Origin: an uncultured Lachnospiraceae bacterium
GTDB taxonomy: Bacteria; Bacillota; Clostridia; Lachnospirales; Lachnospiraceae
Length of the DNA: 16,881 bases
Direction of reading: 5' to 3'
Assembly (NCBI GenBank): GCA_910584115.1
Contig: CAJTYN010000056.1
Location: forward strand, 1 to 16,881
Shown: positions 1-7,682 of the stretch, piece after piece
Layout of the letters: every line of letters starts with the position of its first letter
Position numbering within the stretch: the first letter of the stretch is position 1
Made by a program: the position numbers and the translations under genes
The notes under the pieces: generated by a model
What the model was told of the DNA's origin: nothing
The model's input: the letters and a program-made list of their open reading frames with translations, nothing else
The model's database searches: none

Positions 1-1
1 T

Positions 2-71
2 CTGATCACTGTATCAAAATACATCCAGATCCCCTTGCAGATCAGCCGGATCTTGTATATACTGTGATCAG
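2..71. repeat. Spaced inverted repeat flanking a promoter
   Basis: CTGATCACTGTAT at 2-14 is the reverse complement of ATACTGTGATCAG at 59-71 at 12 of 13 positions. The arms are 44 bp apart and enclose a probable promoter for the first gene; the right arm overlaps its -10 box and start region. The position suits a pair of operator half-sites or the binding site of a looping repressor. It could instead be chance, or part of a longer structure cut off by the window edge. Confidence 0.4.
35..63 (+). promoter_or_regulatory. Probable sigma-A promoter of the deo/udp operon
   Basis: TTGCAG (35-40) and TATACT (58-63) are separated by exactly 17 bp. They lie about 43 bp upstream of the preferred start codon of the first gene. 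The -10 box overlaps the right arm of the inverted repeat at 59-71, which would allow repression by steric block. The -35 box is one or two bases from consensus, so this is a moderate call. Confidence 0.45.
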
Positions 72-105
72 CCGGAAAAATACGATTTTGAGAAAAAGAG
101 GTCTT

Positions 106-1107
106 ATGATGAAAAAACAAAGGAGATCCGGCCGGATATCGGCAGTCGCCGCCCTGTGTCTGTTCGCGGCCATACCTGTCCATGCCTGCGCAGAAGGGGG
201 CGTGTCTGCCGATCTGCCGCCGGATGTCCAGGAGGGGGTCTGTTACGTGGTCGATCTGGTCGACTGGGATGGGGAACTGCTGGATTCGAGGATCTGTACA
301 TATGGCGAAAAGTTGGAGGATATCAGAGCGCCGGAGCAGCGTGAAGCGGATGGCCGCATCTATCGATTCGCGGGATGGGAGCCGAAGATCGCGGAGACGG
401 TCACCGGGAGCGCGGTCTATACGGCGGTGTATCAGGAGGAAGGGGGAGCGGGTGACGATGCGGACATTGTTTTGGAAAAAGATCCGAGTGACATGTCCGG
501 AACGCCTGAGAGGGCAGCTTTTAACACGCCCTGTCCCGATGGTCCCCAGCAGGTCTCCGCGACTTCTTACGACGTGACCCCATTTCATATAGAAACGGTG
601 AGCGGGATGCCTGGGACGTTGGAGGAGCGGATGGATGGAGTCCAGATAGAGGGGATCAGGATCGAGGATCTGGCAGAAGGGGCAGCAGGGAGTTTTGATG
701 CGGCCGATATGAGTGACGATACCCCGACATGCAATGAGCAGATCGGATGGGGGTCGGAGACGTCGGTCTTTGCCGGGGAACTCCCTGTGGGATCCGGCCC
801 GGCGAAAACGGCAGTCCAGGCAGAGATAGAGACTGAGATACGATCGGAGATGGGATATGAGGAAGTATCCTCCACGGCCAGGAGGATCCGCACGAGGACA
901 CAAGAGGCAAGCGAGATAAAAGAAGAGGAAATGCCGCCCGCAGGCAGGGGGATCAGCCAGGAAACGGAAGAGGCGCCCTCTGAAAGTCTCACAGATGATC
1001 CTGGAAAAAGCCCCCAGAAGAGGCGCCAGGGTCTTTCGATGCCGCAGCTCTTTTGGATCCTTGCGGCAGGTGTGGGCGGGGCCTGGGCCGCAAAACGGAC
1101 AGGATGA
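106..1107 (+). CDS. Exported protein with an InlB-type B-repeat and C-terminal membrane segment
   Basis: The preferred start is one of the tandem ATGs at 106/109, preceded by an AAAAAGAGG-like ribosome site. The frame stays open back to a GTG at 64, but that codon abuts the promoter -10. The 333-aa product has a basic N-terminus and hydrophobic core resembling a signal peptide (about residues 1-30). About residues 42-112 match the Listeria-Bacteroides/InlB B-repeat pattern: DLVDWDGELLDSR, a TYGEKL step, RFAGWEP, and a closing YTAVYQEE. A long acidic, Ser/Thr/Glu-rich, probably disordered region follows. A C-terminal hydrophobic stretch (LFWILAAGVGGAWAAKR) could anchor it in the membrane; no LPXTG motif is seen. 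The stop is 19 bp from udp, suggesting co-transcription, which is unexpected for a surface-type protein. Its function is unknown. A role in binding or sensing at the cell surface would be inference only. Confidence 0.7.
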   Translation: MMKKQRRSGRISAVAALCLFAAIPVHACAEGGVSADLPPDVQEGVCYVVDLVDWDGELLDSRICTYGEKLEDIRAPEQREADGRIYRFAGWEPKIAETVTGSAVYTAVYQEEGGAGDDADIVLEKDPSDMSGTPERAAFNTPCPDGPQQVSATSYDVTPFHIETVSGMPGTLEERMDGVQIEGIRIEDLAEGAAGSFDAADMSDDTPTCNEQIGWGSETSVFAGELPVGSGPAKTAVQAEIETEIRSEMGYEEVSSTARRIRTRTQEASEIKEEEMPPAGRGISQETEEAPSESLTDDPGKSPQKRRQGLSMPQLFWILAAGVGGAWAAKRTG

Positions 1108-1126
1108 TGTGAAAGGGGTGCACTAT

Positions 1127-1903
1127 ATGAACTATTCGGAAAATGCAGAAAAACAATATCATATCCAGGTGGGCGAAGGCGACGTGGGCCGGTATGTGAT
1201 CCTGCCGGGGGATCCGAAGCGCTGCGTGAAGATCGCGCGATATCTCGACAACGCGCAGCTGATGGCGGACAGTCGGGAATATGTGACGTATACAGGATAT
1301 CTGGACGGTGTAAAAGTGAGCGTTACGTCCACCGGGATCGGCGGGCCGTCCGCGGCGATCGCCCTGGAAGAACTGGTGAAGGCGGGGGCGGATACTTTCG
1401 TGCGGATTGGGACCTGCGGCGGGATGCAGACAGATGTCAAGAGCGGGGACCTGGTCATCGCGACCGGAGCCATACGCATGGAAGGGACCAGCCGGGAATA
1501 CGCGCCCATCGAATTTCCCGCGGTGCCGGATATCCAGGTGACCAACGCGCTGATCGGGGCGGCCAGGATGCGCCAGGAGGCTTTCCATGTGGGCGTCGTG
1601 CAGTGTAAGGACTCTTTCTATGGGCAGCACGATCCGGAAGGAAAACCGGTGGGGTACGAGCTGTTGGATAAATGGGAAGCGTGGAAACGGCTTGGCTGTC
1701 TGGCCTCGGAGATGGAATCGGCGGCGCTGTTCGTGGCGGCCAGCAGCCTGGGTGTGCGGGCCGGATCCTGTTTCCTCGTGATGGCCAATCAGGAGCGGGA
1801 GAGAGCGGGCCTTGATAACCCGGTCGTCCACGACACGGACCGGGCCGTCCGGGTGGCGGTGGAGGCTGTCCGCCGACTGATCCGGGAAGATGACAGAGCA
1901 TGA
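1127..1903 (+). CDS. udp: Uridine phosphorylase
   Basis: This 258-aa cytoplasmic enzyme is of the NP-I nucleoside phosphorylase family and splits uridine with phosphate into uracil and ribose-1-phosphate. Visible family motifs are the phosphate loop VILPGDPKR near the N-terminus, STGIGGPSAAIALEEL, the phosphate-binding RIGTCGG, the APIEFPAV segment, and SEMESAAL, which holds the ribose-contacting Met/Glu pair. The ATG at 1127 follows GAAAGGGGTG, and the family N-terminus begins shortly after it. The frame extends upstream to 995, but that part overlaps the preceding gene and looks unlike the family. E. coli Udp uses a Q..R pair to read uracil. The Q after DSFYG is present here, but the Arg is not obvious, as in many clostridial members, so base specificity is less certain than the fold. 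It sits second in an operon with cdd, deoB and deoC. Confidence 0.9.
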   Translation: MNYSENAEKQYHIQVGEGDVGRYVILPGDPKRCVKIARYLDNAQLMADSREYVTYTGYLDGVKVSVTSTGIGGPSAAIALEELVKAGADTFVRIGTCGGMQTDVKSGDLVIATGAIRMEGTSREYAPIEFPAVPDIQVTNALIGAARMRQEAFHVGVVQCKDSFYGQHDPEGKPVGYELLDKWEAWKRLGCLASEMESAALFVAASSLGVRAGSCFLVMANQERERAGLDNPVVHDTDRAVRVAVEAVRRLIREDDRA

Positions 1904-1928
1904 GCGGCCGTGACAAGGAGGGTTGAAG

Positions 1929-2375
1929 ATGAGCGAGGAGAAGATCCGCCGACTGATCCAGGCGGCCACAGAACAGTTGGCATTTGCTTATGCGCCGTAT
2001 TCGGATTTCAAGGTAGGCGCGGCTCTTTTGGCAAAAGATGGGAGGGTCTATACCGGATGCAACATCGAGAATGCGGCGTACGGCCCCTCGAACTGCGCGG
2101 AGCGTACGGCTTTTTTCAAAGCGGTCAGCGAGGGGCAGCGGGAGTTCGAGATGATCTGCATCGTGGGAGGGAAAGGCGGGAGACTGACCTCTTATACGCC
2201 GCCCTGCGGAGTCTGCCGGCAGGTCATGATGGAATTTTGTGATCCAAATGGATTTGAGATCATCTTGGCGACGGGGATGGATGACTATGAGATATATAAG
2301 CTGGCGGACCTTTTGCCCATGGGATTCGGGCCTGGAGATCTAAAAGGAGGAGGCGGAGACAGTGGAGAGATCTGA
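1929..2375 (+). CDS. cdd: Cytidine deaminase
   Basis: The product is a 148-aa zinc enzyme of the small tetrameric class. It converts cytidine and deoxycytidine to uridine and deoxyuridine, feeding the uridine phosphorylase encoded just upstream. The zinc site is complete: Cys56 and catalytic Glu58 in NCAERTAFF, and Cys93 and Cys96 in PPCGVCRQVMMEF. The ATG at 1929 is chosen because AAGGAGGG at 1915-1922 is ideally spaced. An in-frame TTG at 1923 is too close to that site. The C-terminus is slightly longer than the common 130-140 residues. The gene's last 14 bp overlap deoB, so the two are probably translationally coupled. Confidence 0.95.
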   Translation: MSEEKIRRLIQAATEQLAFAYAPYSDFKVGAALLAKDGRVYTGCNIENAAYGPSNCAERTAFFKAVSEGQREFEMICIVGGKGGRLTSYTPPCGVCRQVMMEFCDPNGFEIILATGMDDYEIYKLADLLPMGFGPGDLKGGGGDSGEI

Positions 2376-3552
2376 GCGGATATTTGTGGTCGTGATCGAT
2401 TCCCTGGGGATCGGGGAGATGCCGGATTCTGAGGCGTTCGGGGATGTGGGAGTCAATACCCTGGGACACATCGCCCAGGCAGTGGAGACTTTCCGGATCC
2501 CCCATCTGCAGAAACTGGGGCTTGCCAACCTGACGCCGCTCAAACAGGTGGCGGCGGTGCGGAAACCTCTCGGCTATCAGGGTGTCCTCAGGGAAAAGAG
2601 CAGCGGCAAGGATACCATGACCGGCCATTGGGAGATGATGGGGATCGAGACGGAGACGCCTTTTAAGACATTTACAGAACATGGTTTTCCGCGGGAACTG
2701 ATCCGGGAGCTGGAAGCGCGCACCGGGCACAAGGTGATCGGGAATAAGAGCGCCAGCGGTACGGCGATCATCGAGGAACTGGGCGAGGAAGAGATCGCCA
2801 CGGGCCATATGATCGTCTATACGTCGGCGGACTCCGTCCTCCAGATCTGCGGGAATGAGGAGACTTTCGGCCTGCAGGAGCTGTATCGCTGCTGTCAGAT
2901 TGCCCGCGAGCTGACTCTGCGGGAAGAGTGGAAGGTGGGGCGGGTGATCGCCAGGCCCTATATCGGAAAAAAGAAGGGGGAGTTCACGCGCACCAGCAAC
3001 CGCCATGACTATGCGCTCAAGCCGCCGGGAAAGACGGTGCTCAATGCCCTGCAGGAAAATGGATACGACGTGATCTCCGTGGGCAAGATCGTGGATATCT
3101 TCGACGGCGAGGGGATCACCCAGGCGCACAGATCCCAGTCCTCCGTCCATGGCATGGAGCAGACGATCGCGCTGGCGCAGGAAGCGTTTAAGGGTCTGTG
3201 TTTTGTCAATCTGGTCGATTTTGATGCAAAATGGGGACACAGGAGGGATCCGCAGGGATACCGGGACGAACTGGAAGCATTTGACGAGAAGCTGGGCGTG
3301 CTGCTAAAGCGTCTGAAGGAGGACGACCTGCTGATCATCACGGCGGACCACGGGAACGATCCCACTTATACAGGGACCGACCACACCAGGGAAAAAGTGC
3401 CGTTCCTCGCATATAGAAAAAACATGAAAGGAAACGGCAGGTTAGAGGAACAGGAGACATTCGCGGTGGTCGGCGCGACGGTGGCGGAGAATTTCGGCGT
3501 GGCCATGCCGGAGGGCGCGATCGGAAGCTCCTTGCTGAAATACCTGCTATAG
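2362..3552 (+). CDS. deoB: Phosphopentomutase
   Basis: DeoB interconverts ribose-1-phosphate with ribose-5-phosphate, and the deoxy forms likewise. It links nucleoside phosphorolysis to the pentose phosphate pathway and DeoC. The protein is 396 aa, normal for this alkaline-phosphatase-superfamily enzyme. Asp13 in VIDSLGIGEMPD is a metal ligand and Thr85 in KDTMTGHWE is the phosphorylated residue. The later metal motifs DFDAKWGHRRD and TADHGNDPTYTGTDHTRE are intact. The start is GTG at 2362, supported by AAAAGGAGGAGG at 2342-2352, and lies inside the end of cdd. The gene is followed after 8 bp by deoC. Confidence 0.96.
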   Translation: MERSERIFVVVIDSLGIGEMPDSEAFGDVGVNTLGHIAQAVETFRIPHLQKLGLANLTPLKQVAAVRKPLGYQGVLREKSSGKDTMTGHWEMMGIETETPFKTFTEHGFPRELIRELEARTGHKVIGNKSASGTAIIEELGEEEIATGHMIVYTSADSVLQICGNEETFGLQELYRCCQIARELTLREEWKVGRVIARPYIGKKKGEFTRTSNRHDYALKPPGKTVLNALQENGYDVISVGKIVDIFDGEGITQAHRSQSSVHGMEQTIALAQEAFKGLCFVNLVDFDAKWGHRRDPQGYRDELEAFDEKLGVLLKRLKEDDLLIITADHGNDPTYTGTDHTREKVPFLAYRKNMKGNGRLEEQETFAVVGATVAENFGVAMPEGAIGSSLLKYLL

Positions 3553-3560
3553 GAGGAGAG

Positions 3561-4211
3561 ATGGAAAAAGAGATATTAAGATATGTAGATCACACATTGC
3601 TGTCCCAGACTGCCACCTGGAACGAGATCCGGGAGATCTTAGACGACGCCATGGCCTACGGGACGGCCTCCGCGTGCATCCCTGCGTCCTATGTGGAGCA
3701 GGCGGCAGAGTATGTGGAGGGGCGGCTGCCCATCTGTACGGTGATCGGTTTTCCCAACGGCTACAGCACAAAAGAGGCGAAAGTCTTCGAGGCAGAGGAC
3801 GCGATCCGAAAAGGCGCTTCGGAGATCGATATGGTCATCCAGATCGGTTTTCTGAAAGATCAAAGATACGATGCGGTGGAGGAGGAGATCCGCGCAGTCA
3901 GGGAGGCATGCGGGGATAAGATCCTAAAAGTCATCATAGAGACATGCCTGCTGACCCAGGAAGAAAAGATCCGGATGTGCCAGATCGTCACCCGCGCAGG
4001 CGCCGACTATATCAAGACATCCACGGGATTTTCCACAGCAGGCGCGACGGTGGCGGACGTGGAGCTCATGAAAGCGCATATCGGAGAAAATGTCAAGATC
4101 AAGGCGGCAGGGGGCATCGCTTCTTTTGCGGATGCAGAAGAGTTCATACGCGCAGGCGCCGAGAGACTGGGGACCAGCCGCCTGGTCAAGATATTGAAAA
4201 CACATGCATAG
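3561..4211 (+). CDS. deoC: Deoxyribose-phosphate aldolase
   Basis: DeoC cleaves 2-deoxyribose-5-phosphate into acetaldehyde and glyceraldehyde-3-phosphate, the last step of deoxynucleoside catabolism. The 216-aa class I aldolase has the Schiff-base Lys152 in DYIKTSTGFSTAGAT, the second active-site Lys181 in IKAAGGI, and the acidic EIDMVI segment with Asp90. The length is typical. The ribosome site AGGAGGAG begins at the deoB stop codon, so translation is closely coupled. This is the last gene of the operon, and a strong terminator starts 9 bp after its stop. Confidence 0.96.
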   Translation: MEKEILRYVDHTLLSQTATWNEIREILDDAMAYGTASACIPASYVEQAAEYVEGRLPICTVIGFPNGYSTKEAKVFEAEDAIRKGASEIDMVIQIGFLKDQRYDAVEEEIRAVREACGDKILKVIIETCLLTQEEKIRMCQIVTRAGADYIKTSTGFSTAGATVADVELMKAHIGENVKIKAAGGIASFADAEEFIRAGAERLGTSRLVKILKTHA

Positions 4212-4219
4212 ATCAGATG

Positions 4220-4261
4220 AAAAAGGATATCCCCAGCGATCATGAAAGGGATATCCTTTTT
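4220..4261. terminator. Bidirectional intrinsic terminator of the deo operon
   Basis: AAAAAGGATATCCC (4220-4233) and GGGATATCCTTTTT (4248-4261) form a perfect 14-bp stem with a 14-nt loop. The stem ends in T's on the + strand and, read in reverse, also ends in T's on the - strand. It can therefore stop both the deo operon and convergent thrC transcription. Confidence 0.85.
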
Positions 4262-4321
4262 CGGCGCATATTACAGGCGGCTGCCACTGACTTCACACAT
4301 GATCTCGAAGCCTCATTCCTC

Positions 4322-4337
4322 ACATTTCAGGAAATGT
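4322..4337. repeat. Short perfect palindrome in the deoC-thrC intergenic region
   Basis: ACATTTC-AG-GAAATGT is a 7-bp perfect hairpin, followed on the + strand by CCCCTTTTT (4338-4345). It may be a back-up terminator or only a chance palindrome. The rest of 4262-4384 contains no gene that I can support. Confidence 0.3.
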
Positions 4338-4384
4338 CCCCTTTTTAGACAGCTCCCCTGGCTCATATCTTTTGGATCCGTTGT

Positions 4385-5875
4385 CTAGGAGATCCCCAGG
4401 ATATCCAGGACTGTTCCCGGCATATCTTCCGCGTCTACCACACGGTCGTGGAGGATGGGCGCTGTGCGGATCTCTTCGATGGCGCGGGGGATGGGGACGC
4501 CTGTGAGCCCATGCAGCGCATCCACCAGCTCGAAGTCTGTCATGCTGTCGTATTTTGCATCCAGCGCGCTCAGGACGCTGCGGGTGAATTTGTATGGACT
4601 GGCTGTGGAGGCGATGACTGTCGCGCGCCCGTCGCCCGTCTGGGCCTTGTATTTTCCATAGACGGCGGCGGCCACGGCCGTATGGGGATCGATCATGTAT
4701 CCGGTGTCCCTGAAGATCCGGGCGATGGTCTGGGCAGTCTCCGCTTCCGTGGCAAAATCTCCGTAAAAATCGCCGAGCTGCTCTCTCATGGCAGCCGTGA
4801 TCGTGTACTTGCCTTCTGTGGACAAGGATCCCATAAATTCCCGGCATTTTGCGGAGTCTTCCCCCGCAATCTTATAGATCAGCCGTTCCAGGTTGCTGGA
4901 GATCAGGATATCCATGGACGGCGAGGTGGTCAGGATGAATTCCCGGTCTCTGTCATAGATGCCCGTGGAAAAGAAATCATAGAGCACCTTGTTGTCGTTG
5001 GAGGCGCAGATCAGTTTCTCTATGGGCAGTCCCATCTGTTTTCCATAGTAAGCCGCCAGGATGTTGCCAAAATTCCCGGTGGGCACGACCACGTTGATCT
5101 TTTCCCTTTCCTGGATCTTGCCCTCCCTCAATAATGTGGCGTATGCATAGACATAGTAGACGATCTGAGGGACGAGCCGTCCGATGTTGATGGAGTTGGC
5201 GGAGGAGAAGAGGAAGCCCGCACGGGAGAGTTCCCCGGCCAGATCCGGGTCGTGGAACATCTTCTTGACGGCCGTCTGCGCGTCGTCGAAGTTCCCCGTG
5301 ATCCCGACCACATGGGTGTTGTTCCCCTTCTGGGTGACCATCTGCTTTTCCTGGATGGGACTGACGCCGTGTTTGGGGTAAAAGACGATGATCCGGGTCC
5401 CGGGCACATCCGCAAATCCCGCCATGGCGGCTTTCCCCGTGTCGCCGGAGGTGGCCGTCAAGATCACGATCTCCCTCTCTTCGCGGTTCTTTTTCGCGGA
5501 GACGGTCATCAGGTGGGGCAGGATGGACAGGGCCATGTCTTTGAAAGCGATGGTCGCCCCGTGGAACAGTTCCAGGTAATGGGCGCCGTCTCTTTCCACC
5601 AGGGGCGCGATCGCGTCCGTGTCAAACTTGCTGTCGTACGCCTTTTGGATGCAGCTCTTTAATTCCGCGGGCGTGAAGTCCGTCAGGAAACGGCTCATGA
5701 TCTCGTAGGCCAGCTCCTGGTAGCTCAACTGGGAAAGCTCCTGCAGGCTCTTGGGGAGCCTGGGGATCTGGGTGGGCACGAAAAGCCCGCCGTCCGGGGA
5801 GAGGCCCTGTAGGATCGCCTGTGAAGCGGTGAGAGTCTCTCCGCTGCCTCTTGTGCTCTTGTATGATATTTCCAT
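4385..5875 (-). CDS. thrC: Threonine synthase
   Basis: ThrC is a PLP enzyme that converts O-phospho-L-homoserine to L-threonine and phosphate in the cytoplasm. The 496-aa protein begins MEISYKSTRG, typical of the family. It carries the PLP lysine in HGATIAFKDM (Lys112) and the phosphate-binding loop TATSGDTGKAAM. Start 5875 has an AAAGG ribosome site upstream. The frame extends to 5923, but that extension runs into the promoter. The gene lies 95 bp downstream of ribH on the same strand and has its own promoter, so it is probably an independent unit rather than part of the rib operon. No other threonine gene is in the window. Confidence 0.95.
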   Translation of the reverse strand: MEISYKSTRGSGETLTASQAILQGLSPDGGLFVPTQIPRLPKSLQELSQLSYQELAYEIMSRFLTDFTPAELKSCIQKAYDSKFDTDAIAPLVERDGAHYLELFHGATIAFKDMALSILPHLMTVSAKKNREEREIVILTATSGDTGKAAMAGFADVPGTRIIVFYPKHGVSPIQEKQMVTQKGNNTHVVGITGNFDDAQTAVKKMFHDPDLAGELSRAGFLFSSANSINIGRLVPQIVYYVYAYATLLREGKIQEREKINVVVPTGNFGNILAAYYGKQMGLPIEKLICASNDNKVLYDFFSTGIYDRDREFILTTSPSMDILISSNLERLIYKIAGEDSAKCREFMGSLSTEGKYTITAAMREQLGDFYGDFATEAETAQTIARIFRDTGYMIDPHTAVAAAVYGKYKAQTGDGRATVIASTASPYKFTRSVLSALDAKYDSMTDFELVDALHGLTGVPIPRAIEEIRTAPILHDRVVDAEDMPGTVLDILGIS

Positions 5876-5921
5876 TTGTTCAACCTTTCTGTGTTCAGGA
5901 TTTTCTTGAAGACTTTCCTGC

Positions 5922-5950
5922 ATTATAGCACATCACAGGCCGGGACTCAA
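5922..5950 (-). promoter_or_regulatory. Promoter of thrC
   Basis: On the minus strand, TTGAGT (5945-5950) and TATAAT (5922-5927) are 17 bp apart, with an extended -10 (TGTGCTATAAT). The start site would be about 40 bp upstream of the thrC start codon. No attenuator or T-box is visible in the short leader. Confidence 0.7.
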
Positions 5951-5970
5951 TCGATTCTTGCGGGCGCGTC

Positions 5971-6438
5971 TCAGCTGTCGATCTCCCGGGTCAGGTTGAC
6001 CATCTCGATGGCGCCCAGCGCGCAGTCATATCCTTTGTTCCCCGCTTTTGTGCCGGCGCGCTCGATGGCCTGCTCGATGTTCTCTGTGGTCAGCACGCCG
6101 AACATGACCGGGATGTCGCTTGAGAGGGAGACGGAAGCGATCCCTTTGGAGACTTCGCTGCACACATAGTCGTAGTGGGTGGTGCTGCCCCGGATGACCG
6201 CGCCTAAGCAGATGACCGCGTCGTATTTCCCGCTCTTAGCCATCTTGGATGCGATCAGCGGGATCTCGAAGGCGCCTGGGACCCAGGCCACATGGATGTC
6301 TTCTTCTTTTACGTCGTGGCGGATCAGCCCGTCCATGGCGCCGCTCAAGAGCTTGGAGGTGATAAATTCGTTGAAACGGGCGGCTACGATGCCGATCTTT
6401 ATGTCTTTTGATATCAGTTTTCCTTCAAATGTCTTCAT
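5971..6438 (-). CDS. ribH: 6,7-dimethyl-8-ribityllumazine synthase
   Basis: RibH condenses 5-amino-6-ribitylaminouracil with 3,4-dihydroxy-2-butanone-4-phosphate to give lumazine, the substrate of RibE. The 155-aa length is standard. Family motifs are AARFNEFIT, WVPGAFEIP, the active-site loop GAVIRGSTTHYDYV with His88, and GVLTTENIEQAIERAG. It is the last gene of the rib operon, starting 24 bp after ribBA. No clear terminator follows it before the thrC promoter, so some read-through into thrC is possible. Confidence 0.96.
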   Translation of the reverse strand: MKTFEGKLISKDIKIGIVAARFNEFITSKLLSGAMDGLIRHDVKEEDIHVAWVPGAFEIPLIASKMAKSGKYDAVICLGAVIRGSTTHYDYVCSEVSKGIASVSLSSDIPVMFGVLTTENIEQAIERAGTKAGNKGYDCALGAIEMVNLTREIDS

Positions 6439-6462
6439 GTCGGTATTCCTTTCTTCTTAAGA

Positions 6463-7665
6463 TCACTGCAGGTTTAAGATGTGTCCCATGCGGTCCTGTT
6501 TGGTCCGCAGGTAGAACAGGTCGTATTTTGTCGGGTGGATCTGGATCGGTACGCGCTCGGTGATCTCCATCCCGAATTCAGAGAGCTGGTAGACTTTATC
6601 CGGGTTGTTGGTCAAAAGGCGCATGCTCTTTACGCCCAGGTCCTTTAAGATCTGGGATCCGATGTAATATTCCCGCTGGTCGCCGGCGAAGCCCAGGGCC
6701 AGGTTTGCCTCCAGCGTGTCCATGCCCTGTTCCTGGAGTTCATACGCCCGCAGCTTGTTGATCAGGCCGATGCCCCGTCCCTCCTGGCGCATGTAGAGCA
6801 GGATGCCCCGCCCTTCCTTCTCGATCTGGGTCATGGCGGAGGCCAGCTGCTGGCCACAGTCGCAGCGCAGGGAGCCGAACGTATCGCCGGTCAGGCATTC
6901 GGAGTGTACCCGGCAGAGGACATCCCGGCCGTCCCCGATCTCGCCTTTGACCAGCGCGATGTGATGTTCGCCGTTTAAGCGGTTTACGAAGCCGTATGCG
7001 GTAAAATCGCCGTATTTGGTGGGCATCCGGGTGGTGGTCACCCGGTCGACGAGTTTTTCGTGGTGTTTGCGGTAATGCTGCAGGTCTTTGATGGTGATAA
7101 AGGCCATATCCCAGCGCTCGGCCAGTCCGATCAGTTCCGGCGTGCGCATCATCGTGCCGTCTTCCCGCATGATCTCACAGCAGAGGCCGCATTCTTTCAG
7201 CCCGGCCAGGCGGCACAGATCCACGGTGGCCTCCGTGTGTCCGCTGCGCTCCAGCACGCCGTTGTCTCTTGCAAGGAGCGGGAACATATGGCCCGGGCGG
7301 CGGAAATCCAGCGGTCCCGCGTTGTCGTCCACGCATTTTTGCGCCGTTATGGAGCGCTCGGCGGCGGAGATCCCTGTGGTCGTCTCGGCGGCGTCGATGG
7401 AAACGGTGAAGGCCGTCTCGTGGTTGTCGGTGTTGTCGGCCACCATCTGGGGGAGGCCCAGCCTGGCCACGTATTCTTTTGACATGGGCATGCAGATCAG
7501 CCCTTTTCCGTGGGTGGCCATGAAATTGATGTTGGCGGTGGTGGCGAACTCGGCCGCGCAGATGAAGTCTCCTTCATTTTCCCGCTCCGGGTCGTCGGTC
7601 ACCAGGATGATCTTTCCCTTTTTCAGCTGCTCCAGCGCCTCTTCTACTGTGTTAAATCGGAACAT
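6463..7665 (-). CDS. ribBA: Bifunctional DHBP synthase / GTP cyclohydrolase II
   Basis: This 400-aa fusion supplies both branches of riboflavin synthesis. The N-terminal RibB domain (about 1-200) makes dihydroxybutanone phosphate from ribulose-5-phosphate. It shows DDPERENEGDF (24-34) and GHTEATVDL with His143. The C-terminal RibA domain (about 205-400) opens GTP. It shows RVHSECLTGDTFGSLRCDCG with zinc ligands Cys257, Cys268 and Cys270, and the MRQEGRGIGL catalytic segment. AAAGGAGA lies ahead of the start, 17 nt after the ribE stop. Both domains look intact. Confidence 0.96.
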   Translation of the reverse strand: MFRFNTVEEALEQLKKGKIILVTDDPERENEGDFICAAEFATTANINFMATHGKGLICMPMSKEYVARLGLPQMVADNTDNHETAFTVSIDAAETTTGISAAERSITAQKCVDDNAGPLDFRRPGHMFPLLARDNGVLERSGHTEATVDLCRLAGLKECGLCCEIMREDGTMMRTPELIGLAERWDMAFITIKDLQHYRKHHEKLVDRVTTTRMPTKYGDFTAYGFVNRLNGEHHIALVKGEIGDGRDVLCRVHSECLTGDTFGSLRCDCGQQLASAMTQIEKEGRGILLYMRQEGRGIGLINKLRAYELQEQGMDTLEANLALGFAGDQREYYIGSQILKDLGVKSMRLLTNNPDKVYQLSEFGMEITERVPIQIHPTKYDLFYLRTKQDRMGHILNLQ

Positions 7666-7682
7666 AAATAAAGTCTCCTTTC

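Noticed and set aside
995..1126. Upstream in-frame extension of uridine phosphorylase
   Set aside because: It overlaps the preceding gene, does not resemble the family, and the ATG at 1127 has its own ribosome site and a normal family N-terminus.
989..1969. Long open frame on the minus strand opposite udp
   Set aside because: Its translation is Pro/Arg/His-rich and unlike any family; it is a shadow of the GC-rich udp/cdd coding strand.
2260..3240. Long minus-strand frame opposite deoB
   Set aside because: It is antisense to a complete phosphopentomutase, with no ribosome site and shadow-like composition.
4448..5134. Plus-strand frame opposite thrC
   Set aside because: It is antisense to an intact threonine synthase, and its translation has no recognisable domain.
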